Part shown: positions 24,288 to 34,575 of the stretch, piece by piece
How positions within the stretch are numbered: position 1 is the first letter of the stretch
Layout: every line of letters begins with the position of its first letter
Source: an uncultured Bacteroidales bacterium
GTDB lineage: Bacteria; Bacteroidota; Bacteroidia; Bacteroidales; UBA932
Length of the DNA: 64,000 bases
Reading direction: 5' to 3'
Assembly: GCA_944326305.1 (NCBI GenBank)
Contig: CALVDL010000005.1
Span: forward strand, 62,001 to 126,000
Notes under the pieces: generated by a model
Seen by the model: only the letters and a program-made list of their open reading frames with translations
Database searches by the model: none
What the model was told of the DNA's origin: nothing
Made by a program: the position numbers and the translations under genes

Positions 24288-25679
24288 TCAGTTATACCCC
24301 CCCCCGCTTTTTTTTACGGAAATTCCCTTACTGATGAGGCAAGTGACTGAAACTGTTGCGATACAGCAGAGCATGACCATCCAGAAAAAGCCTGTATATC
24401 CCAGCCACTCCTGGAGATAGCCCGCAACCATCCCCGGAAGCATCATGCTCAGAGCCATGGAAGCGGTGCAGAGCGAATAGTGGGCAGTCTTGAACTCTCC
24501 CTGCGAGAAATATATCAGATAGAGCATGTAGGCAGTGAAGCCGAAACCGTAGCCGAACTGCTCGATAAACACAAGCAGGTTGATGACAAAGAAGCTCTCC
24601 GGCTGGGCCATTCCCAGGTATACGAAGGTCAGGCATGGGAGAGTCATGCTGGCGGCCATGGGCCACAATGATTTCTTCAGCCCCCAGCGCGATGCGGCTA
24701 TGCCTCCCACAATTCCGCCGACGGTGAGTGCAGCCACACCGACCGTCCCGTAGACTATCCCCACGTTTTCGGTCGACAGCCCCAGGCCCCCTGCTTCGCG
24801 CGGGTCCAGCAGGAACGGGTTCATCATCTTCACGAGGAAGGCCTCCGGGAGACGGTACAGAAGCATGAACAGGATGGCTATCCACACGTGCTTCTTACGG
24901 AAGAAGGTGACGAATGTGCGTCCGAACTCACGCATTATTTCAGAGGCGCTCCGCGCAGTCCGGGGACCAGGACCCGGCCTGTCCGCTCCGGGCACGGCAT
25001 GGCGGAGAGGTCCGGAAGCCTCCGCCTTCGGCAGGAGGAAAGCATGGTACACGGCGACAGCACCGAAAAGCACCGCGCACAGCAGGAGGGTGACGGTCCA
25101 GGCCCGCGGCACATCCCCGTAATGCGTCTCGAGCAGCCCTGCGACGACTACCAGGACACCCTGCCCGAAAACAGAGGCACACCTGTAGAAAGTGCTCCTT
25201 ATCCCCACGAAGAAAGACTGCTGTTTCTGGTCCAGCGCTATCATATAGTATCCGTCGGCCGCTATATCATGTGTGGCAGAGGCGAATGCGGTTATCCAGA
25301 ATATTACGAGCGTGGCGACAAACAGCGACACCGGGGCCTTCCCCGCAGCCGCTGCATCCTCAGGAGGATGCGGAAGCGAAAGGGCGGCCAGTACAAACGA
25401 GACCGCTATCACCGCCTGCATGACCACTATCCACCACCTTTTGGTCCTGATGATGTCAACGAACGGGCTCCAGAGCGGCTTTATGGTCCACGGAAGATAA
25501 AGGAGCCCCGTGTACATGGCTATGTCCCCGTTGGACATCCCCATGTTTTTGAACATGATTACCGATATTACGTTCACGATGAAGTACGGGATACCTTCCG
25601 CAAAGTACAGAGTGGGCACCCATGCCCACGGATTTATCTGTTTTCTCCGGCTGATGTCTTCCATAGCGCTCCCTGTCAT
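24288..25679 (-). CDS. AmpG-like MFS transporter
   Basis: The 463-residue, 12-TM MFS protein begins INPWAWVPTLYFAEGIPYFIVN, the AmpG/AcrR-type start. It also has MYTGLLYLPWTIKPLWSPFVDIIRTKRWWIV and FASATHDIAADGYYM, both close to AmpG signatures. AmpG permeases import GlcNAc-anhydro-muropeptides for cell-wall recycling. The start overlaps the DUF4922-SpoIID stop by 4 nt (ATGA). A SpoIID-family lytic enzyme upstream would fit the supply of anhydro-muropeptides. The last codons contain A8 and G9 tracts; slippage would change only the final few residues. Substrate is inferred. Confidence 0.8.
   Translation of the reverse strand: MTGSAMEDISRRKQINPWAWVPTLYFAEGIPYFIVNVISVIMFKNMGMSNGDIAMYTGLLYLPWTIKPLWSPFVDIIRTKRWWIVVMQAVIAVSFVLAALSLPHPPEDAAAAGKAPVSLFVATLVIFWITAFASATHDIAADGYYMIALDQKQQSFFVGIRSTFYRCASVFGQGVLVVVAGLLETHYGDVPRAWTVTLLLCAVLFGAVAVYHAFLLPKAEASGPLRHAVPGADRPGPGPRTARSASEIMREFGRTFVTFFRKKHVWIAILFMLLYRLPEAFLVKMMNPFLLDPREAGGLGLSTENVGIVYGTVGVAALTVGGIVGGIAASRWGLKKSLWPMAASMTLPCLTFVYLGMAQPESFFVINLLVFIEQFGYGFGFTAYMLYLIYFSQGEFKTAHYSLCTASMALSMMLPGMVAGYLQEWLGYTGFFWMVMLCCIATVSVTCLISKGISVKKSGGGYN
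24297..24305. repeat. C9/G9 homopolymer at the fimbrial promoter
   Basis: Nine C on the plus strand (G9 on the transcribed-gene strand). It encodes Gly residues near the end of the AmpG-like protein and sits 22 nt upstream of the fimbrial -7 box, where the -33 element would be. An A8 run lies next to it. Confidence 0.85.
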
Positions 25680-28048
25680 TGTACGGAAATCTCCGCCCCC
25701 TTATAATAATGTCTCAATATATCTTCATACCCGTAGCCCTGCTCCGCCATCACCGCAGCACCGATCTGGCACAGGCCGACGCCATGCCCCCATCCGCGGC
25801 CCTTCAGCACAATCCTTCCGAAAGATACGGCATCCCCCTGCCCGGTCCTCCGGAATGTCTCCGCAGCACGTTCCACCTCCTCTGCCGGGATTTCCTTCCC
25901 GGAAGAATCAATGTACTCCACATCAAATGCAGAGCTCTTCAAATGGCTCTCCGACAGTATTCTCCTTATTTCCAGTTCCTTGCCGACCTTCACAGAACAG
26001 GCGGTCCCTATTATCCCCAAGGACATGATCCTTCCGGAATCCCCCCGTTCCAGAGGGACCAGGGCAAGCAGCTCCCCTATACCGGTCCCAAGTTTACGGG
26101 AAATCAGTTCCGACAGCCCTTCCCTGCCATATTCCACTCTCCAGCTGAAGAAATCCATTGTCTCAAGGTCATAGTCATTCAGCACCTGCGAAAGGACAGC
26201 CGGATCTGAAGTATCGCAGAAAGGTTTCTGCACGGCGTCCCCATGAGCGCCCGATACCGGATATATCCCCCGGGCAGCACAGCCGGCAGGCGAATCCTCC
26301 GTACTCTGCAGGTAAGGATAGTCCCTGTCCTCCCAGCATACGGAGTACTTCTCTGTCCTGCCCCCGCAGCATTTGGAAAACCTGGCGTCACATATCTCCC
26401 CGTTGTAAGACAGTACCTGGCCCCAGGTGGCGTCCACGACTTTCATAGCCTTCCCGTCCGTCACCCGCGTAAGGCCCTGGTAACGCTGGCAATGGTCATC
26501 GGCGCATACATCGAACAGACGGTGGTCGTCATGGCCGTACCATTTCTCATGCACGATCCACTCCCCGTCCTTCCCCGCACTGTCCGGACATGGGGATGCG
26601 GCGTCATGGCCTGTGTCCCCTTTCCTGCGTCCAATCTGCGAAATCACCCACGAACGGGATATTACCGCATGGGCCTTCAGGAACTCCTCCGAAGCCGTCG
26701 GCTTCATCTCGGAAGAAATCACGCTCACCAGATAATCCTCTACACCTATTATATTTATGGCAGTGAGCCTGTCACCGTCTACGACAATCTTCAGTGCCCC
26801 GGCGAACTTCTGGTCCTCCTTCCTCTCCCAGTGGAAATCCGCCCCTATCGTTACTCCATACAGGATGAATGCAGGCTGGGCGAACATCATAGAAGGAGTC
26901 AGGGAGTCGAAATAGAGCTCGTCGTAGAGCATCCCGTCATATTCAATCTTCCCCCCGCTTAAAACGGCTGACCGCGGACCGGCCCCGTCGGAAATTATCT
27001 CGAAAACTATCTCCCTGGCCGACATGATCCCTACGGAAAGCATCCTCTGCTCCCTTGTAAGCCTCCACAGGAGCGTCCGTTCGGCGTCAGCAGACATGCT
27101 CACCTCGTCATAGATACCGGACAGTGTCTCCTGCGTCAGCCTGTCGAAATCCTCCCTGCGCGGAGTCACGACAATCCCGGCCATATCCGCGCATCCCGGA
27201 CTTATCATCATGCGGTCATCATTTTCAGCGAAATAGCAGTGCGGCCTGTGGAGGCCGCGGAAAATCACCGCAGACCGGAATTCCCCGGCAGAGTACCATG
27301 ACAGCAGGTTGAACATAGGCTCTTTCCCGTCCTCTGATGCCGGGGCGCAGTCTATGAGCCGGTAGAACATCTTCGCAGCAGACTTTGAGGTCGCCGCCCT
27401 TATCACGAATACACCGCGTATGAATTTCATGTAATGGAACGTCTCGGCGTCCTGGACGGATGTCAGGTATTCCAGGGTGCAGCCTTCCGGCATACCGCTG
27501 CGCACATCCTGCCCCCTTATTGAATCCAGCATGAGGTCCACATCGCACTCGAGAGGCATCATCCCCCGCGGAGCGGCCTGGAAATGGAGATGGTCCGGAG
27601 CGGAAGCCCCGCAGCGCGGACCGTTATAGAATACCGTATATCCGCCAAGCGCCCTGGCCAGGTCAAGCATGTCCACATACCGTTTCCAGATGCTCTGTTC
27701 CACATGCCTGTCCGAAGCTATCACCAGATGCCCCGGGAAGATGGGGTACGGATTGACCAGAATATCGTATTTCTTGTATTTCCTGCCTTCGAACCTCTGG
27801 CTTATCTGCTCCTCCGGCCTGTTATCCCTGCACAGGAAACATTTCCTGGACTTCACACCCGCTTCCGAGACATCGGCCGCAGAGGAGACTATCCTTGAGG
27901 GGTTGAACTGTACCTTGACATCTATGCCGCCGATGTGCAGTGTCCTGACCTGCACGTCCTTGAGAGCCCTGAAATTGTCGCAGGCCAGAGGCCACCGCGA
28001 CAGCTGGTCATTTATGAACTTCTCTATCGGCTTCCTTCCGGGCTTCAT
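25676..28048 (-). CDS. DUF4922 (HIT-like)-SpoIID/LytB fusion protein
   Basis: The protein is 790 residues long from [11 protein letters not shown]. The first ~300 residues are DUF4922-like: [30 protein letters not shown] and a HIT-type triad in [13 protein letters not shown], as in nucleotide phosphorylases. The second half is a SpoIID/LytB domain with [46 protein letters not shown] and the C-terminal [24 protein letters not shown]. SpoIID relatives cleave peptidoglycan or enhance amidases. No signal peptide is visible, which is odd for a wall enzyme. The start at 28048 makes an ATGA overlap with the upstream glycosyltransferase; the longer frame (28090) is not needed. Confidence 0.85.
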   Translation of the reverse strand: MKPGRKPIEKFINDQLSRWPLACDNFRALKDVQVRTLHIGGIDVKVQFNPSRIVSSAADVSEAGVKSRKCFLCRDNRPEEQISQRFEGRKYKKYDILVNPYPIFPGHLVIASDRHVEQSIWKRYVDMLDLARALGGYTVFYNGPRCGASAPDHLHFQAAPRGMMPLECDVDLMLDSIRGQDVRSGMPEGCTLEYLTSVQDAETFHYMKFIRGVFVIRAATSKSAAKMFYRLIDCAPASEDGKEPMFNLLSWYSAGEFRSAVIFRGLHRPHCYFAENDDRMMISPGCADMAGIVVTPRREDFDRLTQETLSGIYDEVSMSADAERTLLWRLTREQRMLSVGIMSAREIVFEIISDGAGPRSAVLSGGKIEYDGMLYDELYFDSLTPSMMFAQPAFILYGVTIGADFHWERKEDQKFAGALKIVVDGDRLTAINIIGVEDYLVSVISSEMKPTASEEFLKAHAVISRSWVISQIGRRKGDTGHDAASPCPDSAGKDGEWIVHEKWYGHDDHRLFDVCADDHCQRYQGLTRVTDGKAMKVVDATWGQVLSYNGEICDARFSKCCGGRTEKYSVCWEDRDYPYLQSTEDSPAGCAARGIYPVSGAHGDAVQKPFCDTSDPAVLSQVLNDYDLETMDFFSWRVEYGREGLSELISRKLGTGIGELLALVPLERGDSGRIMSLGIIGTACSVKVGKELEIRRILSESHLKSSAFDVEYIDSSGKEIPAEEVERAAETFRRTGQGDAVSFGRIVLKGRGWGHGVGLCQIGAAVMAEQGYGYEDILRHYYKGAEISVQ

Positions 28049-29466
28049 TTGTCTGACCTCCCCATTGAAAGGCGTGCCTCCAGCTCGCATGTCCGGATCC
28101 AGTCCTTGTAGAAATTATTGGCATTGGACTTTTCAAGGCTGAGGGCCGCATCCGAATTGCCCTCCCACCTGCGGCAACAGTAAAGTGCATCGTATATCCT
28201 GCCTATCCTGTACTCCCTGCTTATCCTGAGCCCTACGGCATAGTCCTCGCCATAGCTGACATTAGGAAAACCGCCTATACCCCTCAGGACAGGGACAAAG
28301 AATGCCCGCGGAGCACCGAGGCCGTTGATTCTCAGCGCATTGTTACGCCCGTTATCCGGAGTCCACTCCCTATGGTCGACAATTCCAGGCGGAATCGGAC
28401 GCATATCGAAATCCGTCATCGAATACGAGCCTATGACCATGGCACAGTCCTCCTCGCGGAATTTTGAGACCATCCTCGAAAGTGTGTCCGGTCCGCTGTA
28501 TACGTCATCGCTGTCAAGCTGTACCGCATACCTGCCGCAGTGCCCGCTGAACACCGCCAGGTTCCAGCACCCTCCGATTCCGAGGCCTTCCCTCTCCGGA
28601 ACCAGGTGTACCAGCCTGCCGCCGCTCTCCGGCACCAGGCTTCCGAGGAGCTCTGTGGTACCGTCATCCGAACGGTTGTCGACCACTATGACATTGAAGC
28701 TGAAACCGCACTCCTGTGAAAGGGCGCTCCTTACCGCATCCCCCACTGTCTTCACCCTGTTGTAGACCGGGATGACGACCGATGCCTCGACCGGGAAACA
28801 GTCCTCCGGAGTGCTTTCCTGCGATATGGTGTCCCTGAACTCCGGTGCAAGGTAAGCCCCGATGCGCATAAGGTATGCTGTGCATATCTCCTCCATCTCT
28901 ATCTGTACCTGCCTGTTCTTCGGATCCACATAGTCGAAAATCTTCTCGCCGGACCGCCTGCGGTCTGTCTCAGCCCAGGAATAGAGGTATTCATGCACAT
29001 GGACAATCTTCTTCATGGCAAGTCGCAGCTCGTAGAGGGCACCCCAGCGGCGGTCTGCCTGCATCCTGGAGACGGCCCTCCTGAATGAACGTGCACGGAA
29101 TACCATGACGGGCCCGAAATCGAAATCATCCCGGAGAGCCCCAGCCTGACAGTCTATAAGAGGATGCCTCTCGCCGCTGTCATAATAGTCGGAGTACAGC
29201 ATGTCCGCACCCGTATCCTCCGCCACGGCGGCAATCCGGTCAAGTGACATGTAACCCATTTCAAGAGGTCCCGGCCTGAGGTAAAGCAGGATATATTCGG
29301 ACCTGGCGGCATCTGCTATCGAGCGCAGCGTGGCCGTCTCCCCGAACGAGCCCTGCGGTATGACAGTCATGCCGTCAAAGGCGTCGCTACGTGAAAAAGA
29401 CTCAAGTGTAACGGAAATGTCCTGTTCACAGGACAGGGACAAAACAAAACATTCTATTCCTGGCAT
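28045..29466 (-). CDS. Family 2 glycosyltransferase with two GT-A-like domains
   Basis: The 473-residue protein has an N-terminal GT-A-like half (to about 225) that lacks the first catalytic motifs but keeps [19 protein letters not shown] and [13 protein letters not shown] complete GT2 domain follows: [35 protein letters not shown], the metal-binding [12 protein letters not shown], and [16 protein letters not shown]2 enzymes transfer sugars from nucleotide donors. It is the first gene of the GT/DUF4922-SpoIID/AmpG operon, ending in a 4-nt overlap. Acceptor is unknown. A wall or glycan-salvage role is suggested only by the neighbours. Confidence 0.85.
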   Translation of the reverse strand: MPGIECFVLSLSCEQDISVTLESFSRSDAFDGMTVIPQGSFGETATLRSIADAARSEYILLYLRPGPLEMGYMSLDRIAAVAEDTGADMLYSDYYDSGERHPLIDCQAGALRDDFDFGPVMVFRARSFRRAVSRMQADRRWGALYELRLAMKKIVHVHEYLYSWAETDRRRSGEKIFDYVDPKNRQVQIEMEEICTAYLMRIGAYLAPEFRDTISQESTPEDCFPVEASVVIPVYNRVKTVGDAVRSALSQECGFSFNVIVVDNRSDDGTTELLGSLVPESGGRLVHLVPEREGLGIGGCWNLAVFSGHCGRYAVQLDSDDVYSGPDTLSRMVSKFREEDCAMVIGSYSMTDFDMRPIPPGIVDHREWTPDNGRNNALRINGLGAPRAFFVPVLRGIGGFPNVSYGEDYAVGLRISREYRIGRIYDALYCCRRWEGNSDAALSLEKSNANNFYKDWIRTCELEARLSMGRSDK

Positions 29467-29530
29467 AGCGCATTCATTATTGCCGGCGTCCCGGCAATGG
29501 TAGGATATTGTGTATTGATGAGGTAACGGT

Positions 29531-30124
29531 TCAGAGCAGGGAAAGGAGCCTGTCCTTTATCCTGATGAACTCCTGCTCAAAGTTAGGTGTCATTTGCGAC
29601 TTGCCCAAATTTTCCTCTATATCTTTAATATCCCAATATCTTCCTTCGTCTACTTCGTCCATGTCAGGGGAAAGGGTGAAACTGCCTACTGCAGCATAGA
29701 CATTTACAAGCTCCTTCTCTATTTCCGACTCGAATACATACGACTCGATATATACAGGATTGAACTCCCTGAGGCCCAGTTCCTCGGAAGATTCCCTGAA
29801 AAGGGCTTCAAGCAGGGTCTCCCCGAAATCCACATGGCCGCCCACAGCCGTATCCCACTTTCCAGGCTGGATATCCTTCTTCATGGAGCGCTTCTGGAGA
29901 TAGAGCCTGCCGAAACGGTCGACTATATGCAGATGCACCACGGGATGGAGCACTTTCGATCCGCTGTGGCAGTACTGCCGCGAAGCAATCCCTTCCACAA
30001 GCCCCGAAGGATCGACTACGGGGAACATCTCCTTGCGTCCGGGCTCCAGGGCCACGGCAGCATCCCCGGCCCTGCGCGGAGGCAGTACCGGCGGCATGTC
30101 CAAAGGATAGATCAGATCAAACAT
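29531..30124 (-). CDS. NUDIX hydrolase
   Basis: The product is 197 residues from [12 protein letters not shown]. The NUDIX box [18 protein letters not shown] plus SEELGL fits Gx5Ex7REUxEExGU exactly. The fold start [21 protein letters not shown] and the KWDTAVGG strand resemble the isopentenyl-diphosphate isomerase/YfcD branch of the family. It hydrolyses a nucleoside-diphosphate-linked compound in the cytoplasm; substrate not known. The chosen ATG (30124) gives an 8-nt overlap with the upstream gene; an ATG at 30145 would overlap by 29 nt. It is the last gene of a long operon. Confidence 0.88.
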   Translation of the reverse strand: MFDLIYPLDMPPVLPPRRAGDAAVALEPGRKEMFPVVDPSGLVEGIASRQYCHSGSKVLHPVVHLHIVDRFGRLYLQKRSMKKDIQPGKWDTAVGGHVDFGETLLEALFRESSEELGLREFNPVYIESYVFESEIEKELVNVYAAVGSFTLSPDMDEVDEGRYWDIKDIEENLGKSQMTPNFEQEFIRIKDRLLSLL

Positions 30125-30821
30125 AGGCATATATCCATACCGCACCTATCACCAGCACTATTCCCAGGATAAGGGCCTTCACCGCCATCCTGGACGGCTT
30201 CCCGCCGGAAGGGCCGCTGTCCACCGCATCGGAGAAAAAGATGAACATGGCCGGAAGGCAGGCGGCTGCAAGCAGCAGGTCCTCCGGAATATTGAAAAGC
30301 ACTATCTTGGTCATCGACAGAAGTGCCCAGTGCATTATGAATATGAAGGCGAAGAAATTTACCTTCCTGTTGAACGCCATGAGCATGCCGAGCATGTAAA
30401 GGGCCACGGCGCTCGGAAGCATAGGCGTAGTCATCTCCGGGAAAGTCATCCCCCTGAGCAGAGAGACCACCGGGTATACGAGAGGCAGCAGGATCATTAT
30501 CACGCCCCACGGCCTGTATTTCCCTGATTTCTGGAAAGATGAATAATGCGTAGCCAGGTCATACACCCATGATGCAGCCACAAGGCACCAGAAGATAGCC
30601 ATCACACTTGAATGCTCCCTTGTGGCAGCGAACTTCATATAGTACACGAAGGCTATCCACAGAGACTCCAGCACCATCAGCACCTTGGTCGCTATCTTGG
30701 CCCATGTGCATGGACGGAACCACAAGACGAGTGTCAATACGGCCGCTACAGCGATGAAGGCCAGCTGGTAAGGCCATGTGGCAGCGTTATATTCAGCTAT
30801 CGAGTTCCAGAAAATTTCCAT
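30117..30821 (-). CDS. Multi-pass membrane protein, DUF6064-like
   Basis: A 234-residue integral membrane protein with about six or seven hydrophobic helices. It begins MEIFWNSIAEYNAATWPYQ, a start I associate with DUF6064 proteins. There are no charged catalytic motifs. Conserved-looking loops include YYMKFAATREHSS and SSFQKSGKYRPWGV. It lies 3 nt after the ThrE-like gene and overlaps the NUDIX gene by 8 nt. Function unknown. Confidence 0.65.
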   Translation of the reverse strand: MEIFWNSIAEYNAATWPYQLAFIAVAAVLTLVLWFRPCTWAKIATKVLMVLESLWIAFVYYMKFAATREHSSVMAIFWCLVAASWVYDLATHYSSFQKSGKYRPWGVIMILLPLVYPVVSLLRGMTFPEMTTPMLPSAVALYMLGMLMAFNRKVNFFAFIFIMHWALLSMTKIVLFNIPEDLLLAAACLPAMFIFFSDAVDSGPSGGKPSRMAVKALILGIVLVIGAVWIYAYV

Positions 30822-30824
30822 ATT

Positions 30825-31322
30825 CTACAGATATTTTGAGCCTCTGGTCATAGAGTTGGCCCTCTCCCTGAGCAGGAACACAGGAAGGGTCGCACCCACG
30901 GCAAGCATGAATATGACACTGAAGGCAACAGCCCCGTTGAACATCATCGACTGCAGATATTCGCTCCCTTGTGTCGGAGAAGATATGTTCTGCAGGAACA
31001 TTATAAGGGAGAACACAGTCTTGTAGGCATAGGTACCCGGGACCATAGGCAGCAAGGCCGGGATATACAGCACTGTCATCGGACAGAACACCTTGCGGCC
31101 GAACCACACGCTCCCTGTCCCAATAATGAAAGCCGCCACAAGGGAGGCTGAAGCTATGTCCACCCCGAGGAATGTCATCAGGCAGTACCGCGCGGCATGT
31201 CCCACAGCGGCCAGGACGGCAATATACTTGAACGCCCTCAGAGGCGGGTCGGAAATGGCCCCGAACCCCATTGCGGCTATTGCTGCGAAAAAGCCATCGG
31301 CAAGAATATCCACTGCGATCAT
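30825..31322 (-). CDS. Threonine/serine exporter, small subunit (ThrE_2 type)
   Basis: The 165-residue membrane protein has about five helices and the signature CPMTVLYIPALLPMVPGTYAYKT of the C-terminal half of ThrE. In Bacteroidetes the exporter is split into two adjacent genes. This one overlaps the larger partner (31319-32086) by 4 nt and both should be needed. The family exports threonine, serine or related small acids with proton antiport. Confidence 0.88.
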   Translation of the reverse strand: MIAVDILADGFFAAIAAMGFGAISDPPLRAFKYIAVLAAVGHAARYCLMTFLGVDIASASLVAAFIIGTGSVWFGRKVFCPMTVLYIPALLPMVPGTYAYKTVFSLIMFLQNISSPTQGSEYLQSMMFNGAVAFSVIFMLAVGATLPVFLLRERANSMTRGSKYL

Positions 31323-32086
31323 AACAGACTGTCTTTAACCAACATAAGTGTACCTGACATCCCTATCGCAATGCATACGATAAGCATCAGGGCATTGACA
31401 AGGCGGCTGATTCCTATCTGGATATGGCCGTCAGTTATGTCTATCACTCCGTTTATGAGCGGGACCCCCGGCACCAGATACAGGACACTTGTGGCAAGGG
31501 CTATCTCCGCAGACTCGATTCCCAGAGACAGGGCGGACGAGGCACAGAGCGAAGCCACGAAAGCGGAGACGATGAACACTATATAGTGATTCACTCCGCG
31601 TCTTGTAAGATGCTGCCTGGTGAAGAACCCCACAAGGGTGGATGTGAAGACTATCAGCATGGCCCACACCCCGCCTCCGAAAAGCCGGCAGAAAGAGGCG
31701 TTTGCCAGACCCACCATGAAAAGCACGAACCACGGGTTTATCTTCGGCTTTGAAATCAGCTCATCGAATTTGTGCTGGATAGCCTCCAGAGACATATCAT
31801 TGTCATATGCCGCCCAGCTCAATGCGCTGAGGTCCGCATTCCATTCGAAGCTTATTGGGAAGCCGGGTATATCAAGCACCCTGGTGCTCATAGTGGACCC
31901 GCCCTTCTCGCATACAGTAAGGGTGGCTGTCTTCTGCGAGGTGTGGATACGCACTTCCGTACCGAGGGCCTCGCCTATGCGCTTGCTGTTACGCACGACG
32001 CGGGAAGTATGCACCCCCGCGCCGAGCATGTGTGTCACATACCTGGATATGAAATCCGCTATGTCGTTTACGTATTCCTGCGTCAT
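31319..32086 (-). CDS. Threonine/serine exporter, large subunit (ThrE/DUF1212 type)
   Basis: The 255-residue protein starts with a soluble domain of ~110 residues (YVTHMLGAGVHTSRVVRNSKRIGEAL) followed by about five TM helices. The ThrE signature SVLYLVPGVPLINGVIDITDGH is present. The N-terminal cytoplasmic part is typical of the larger half of ThrE. It is 1 nt downstream of the YidE-like transporter and overlaps the small subunit by 4 nt. Role: amino-acid efflux across the inner membrane. Confidence 0.9.
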   Translation of the reverse strand: MTQEYVNDIADFISRYVTHMLGAGVHTSRVVRNSKRIGEALGTEVRIHTSQKTATLTVCEKGGSTMSTRVLDIPGFPISFEWNADLSALSWAAYDNDMSLEAIQHKFDELISKPKINPWFVLFMVGLANASFCRLFGGGVWAMLIVFTSTLVGFFTRQHLTRRGVNHYIVFIVSAFVASLCASSALSLGIESAEIALATSVLYLVPGVPLINGVIDITDGHIQIGISRLVNALMLIVCIAIGMSGTLMLVKDSLL

Positions 32087-32087
32087 G

Positions 32088-33776
32088 TTATGCGACAGCT
32101 ATCAGTATGAGCACCTGGGCCACAAGCACCCTCATAAACATCGCCAGCGGATAAACCGTAGCATAACTTACTGAAGTATAGTCAGTCCCGTATGCGTTCT
32201 GCGCGAATGCAAGTACAGGAGGATTGGTACAGCTTCCTGACAGCAGTCCGCAGATCTGGTAGAAGTTCAGCTTGAATACAAGCCTTCCCAGCAGGGCGAT
32301 TACAAATGTAGGTATGATTGTGATAAGGGCACCGTAAAGTATCCACCAGTAGCCTCCGTTCACGATGGAGCTTACGAAATTCTCACCTGCCCCGAGACCT
32401 ACGGCGGCAAGGAAGATGGAGATACCGAGCTCACGCAGCATCATATTGGCACTGGTAGTCGTATATGTGGTGATCTTGAGCTTCGGACCGAAATACCCGA
32501 TAAGTATGGCTATGATGAGAGGCCCGCCGGCAAGGCCGAATTTTATGGCCTGCGGGATTCCCGGGAACTTCATTGGAATGGACCCGAGCAGCACACCGAG
32601 GGCAATACCGAAAAATATAGGTATCAGGTGAGGATGGCTGAGGCTCGACTCGGAGTTACCGACAGCCTTCGCGACCTTGTCTATTGCATTGTCCGGACCA
32701 ACGACCAGTATGACGTCACCGAGCTGGAGGGTGAGGTTGGGGTTGGCAACAAGATCCACTCCGGAGCGGGACACCCTGGTGATGCTGACACCATATGTTG
32801 AACGTATCTTGAGCTCCTTGAGTTTCTTTCCGGTAAGGGAGGACTTGGTGATTATGAGCTTCCTTACGGACATTGTGGTATCGAGCTTGTCCCAGACCTC
32901 TTTAGGCATGTCTATGGCCTTTCCGAAAAGCATGGTCACGACATCGACCGATGACTGGGATGTGACCACAAGCACCTTGTCATCCTTATTGATGACTGTC
33001 GTCGCGAGAGGAACTTCCACAGCACCGTCACGGAATATCCTTGACACGACGAACTTGTTGGTGATCTCCTTGTCGATTTCAACGAGAGTCTTGCCGAAGA
33101 TGGCAGGGTTCTCAACCTGGAAAGCCACACGTACCGCGCTTTCTATCCCGGCTTCCTCCCCGTCAAGCAGCGCCTCCTCCTTTTTGAGGTCGACCTTGAA
33201 GATCGCCTTTACAATCATAAGGACAGCTATCACGCCCAGCACACCGAGAGGGTAGGCTACAGCGTAACCGGAAGCAAGCGATGCCGATATTTCAGATGAC
33301 CCGACCTCTGACAGGAATGAGCCGGAGCTTGTCGCATCATAGAAGGTCTGCTGTGCGGCACCCAGGCCAGGGGTATTGGTGACGGCTCCGGACATTACAC
33401 CGGTGAGCGTCACGAGATTCTCCCCTGTGACAAGATGTATGACATATGTGGTGATGACACCCAGCAGCACAAGACAGATCGCCAGCATGTTCAGTGTCAG
33501 TCCCCCTTTCTTGAATGAATGGAAAAATCCCGGACCGACCTGGAGTCCGATGGAAAAGACAAACAGGATAAGGCCGAACTCCTTGAGGAAGTGCAGAAGA
33601 TTCTCATCAGCACGGAATCCGAAATGGCTAAGGAGAATACCCACGAACAGAATCCAGGTAGTCCCGAGCGAAACTCCTTTTACCTTGAACCTTCCAAGGT
33701 ATATTCCGGTCGCAATGACAAAAGCGAGCAGCATGATCGAGTGCCCTGTTCCCTGACCGAAAAACAAATCTCTCAT
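32088..33776 (-). CDS. YidE/AspT-like transporter with RCK_C domains
   Basis: The product is 562 residues from MRDLFFGQG. Two homologous membrane halves of five to six TM (SHFGFRADENLLHFLKEFGLILFVFSIGLQVGPGFF and MMLRELGISIFLAAVGLGAGENF) flank two cytoplasmic TrkA_C domains (about residues 205-380). The paired motifs GAVTNTPGLGAAQ and GSCTNPPVLAFAQ are the AspT-antiporter duplication signature. AspT exchanges aspartate for alanine; for YidE relatives the substrate is not settled. The longer frame (33851) is rejected since it would run 47 nt into the thioesterase gene. Confidence 0.88.
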   Translation of the reverse strand: MRDLFFGQGTGHSIMLLAFVIATGIYLGRFKVKGVSLGTTWILFVGILLSHFGFRADENLLHFLKEFGLILFVFSIGLQVGPGFFHSFKKGGLTLNMLAICLVLLGVITTYVIHLVTGENLVTLTGVMSGAVTNTPGLGAAQQTFYDATSSGSFLSEVGSSEISASLASGYAVAYPLGVLGVIAVLMIVKAIFKVDLKKEEALLDGEEAGIESAVRVAFQVENPAIFGKTLVEIDKEITNKFVVSRIFRDGAVEVPLATTVINKDDKVLVVTSQSSVDVVTMLFGKAIDMPKEVWDKLDTTMSVRKLIITKSSLTGKKLKELKIRSTYGVSITRVSRSGVDLVANPNLTLQLGDVILVVGPDNAIDKVAKAVGNSESSLSHPHLIPIFFGIALGVLLGSIPMKFPGIPQAIKFGLAGGPLIIAILIGYFGPKLKITTYTTTSANMMLRELGISIFLAAVGLGAGENFVSSIVNGGYWWILYGALITIIPTFVIALLGRLVFKLNFYQICGLLSGSCTNPPVLAFAQNAYGTDYTSVSYATVYPLAMFMRVLVAQVLILIAVA

Positions 33777-33804
33777 ATTATTACTAAGCTTTGGTTTTAT
33801 TCTA

Positions 33805-34539
33805 TCAAAATACCAGTTCCGCCATGAATGCCGTCCTGCCAGATACGTCACCCTCTATATAATAGACTGTATCAGCCCCTCTCTCTGTGCAGGCCCTGTT
33901 GATGGTTACCTCATCCCCCGGCTTCGTTTCATGGTTGAAATTGATCCGCACCTCTTTCACCGGACGGCCGGATGCAAAATCATAGTCCACGGCATCCATC
34001 GACCAGACCAGATACATGGCGTTGTTCGCATGCCCGTTCATGTCTATATCCGAATATGACACCCTGTGTACGCATACATGCTCCATGGCGCACCCGTCCG
34101 GAATCCTGATCTTGCCGCATGGCTCTGCCACAGCATTCTCGGCGCAGATGCCTTCTTCCGTCAACCCTGCATCACGCACTATCCTCCTGGTGTCGATGTT
34201 CAGCACGAGCCACGATGTGGTGGCCTCCACGAGTATCGCCCCAGTGGCGTCTGTCATCCGGAAATCCCTCAGGTAGAACATCCTGTCCAGTCCCTTATGC
34301 CATGTCTCCAGATCCACCTCCTCTCTCCAGCGGGGATGACGCACAAAACGGATATGCATCCTCGAGAGGACCCAGGCCGTCCTGGTCTCCATAAGGTTGT
34401 CATATCCGAATCCCAATATGTCGGCATGCAGGTTCGCCGCCTCCTGAGCCAGGTCCATGAAAGACGCCGGCTTGAGCAGCTGCGCGACATCCGTATCGTA
34501 ACACGGGATCAGTATATGCTGTCTGAATCTGTTCTCCAT
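33805..34539 (-). CDS. Acyl-ACP thioesterase
   Basis: A 244-residue double hot-dog protein of the FatA/FatB family, from MENRFRQHILIPCYDTDV. Recognisable parts include ARTAWVLSRMHIRF-like (ETRTAWVLSRMHIRFVRHPRWREEVDLETW), SWLVLNIDTRRIVR, and the active-site region VSYSDIDMNGHANNAMYLVW with the Asn-His pair. It releases fatty acids from acyl carrier protein in the cytoplasm. The start is chosen at 34539 because a -7 box (34576-34583) lies between this ATG and the upstream ATG at 34587. Confidence 0.92.
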   Translation of the reverse strand: MENRFRQHILIPCYDTDVAQLLKPASFMDLAQEAANLHADILGFGYDNLMETRTAWVLSRMHIRFVRHPRWREEVDLETWHKGLDRMFYLRDFRMTDATGAILVEATTSWLVLNIDTRRIVRDAGLTEEGICAENAVAEPCGKIRIPDGCAMEHVCVHRVSYSDIDMNGHANNAMYLVWSMDAVDYDFASGRPVKEVRINFNHETKPGDEVTINRACTERGADTVYYIEGDVSGRTAFMAELVF

Positions 34540-34575
34540 AGCAAATATTTCCCTTTCCGCCGGCAAAGCAGCGTG

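Noticed and set aside
24288..24310. Frame variation of the AmpG-like protein by the A8/G9 tracts as a functional switch
   Set aside because: Slippage would change only the last few residues after the final TM; an effect on the fimbrial promoter is more plausible.
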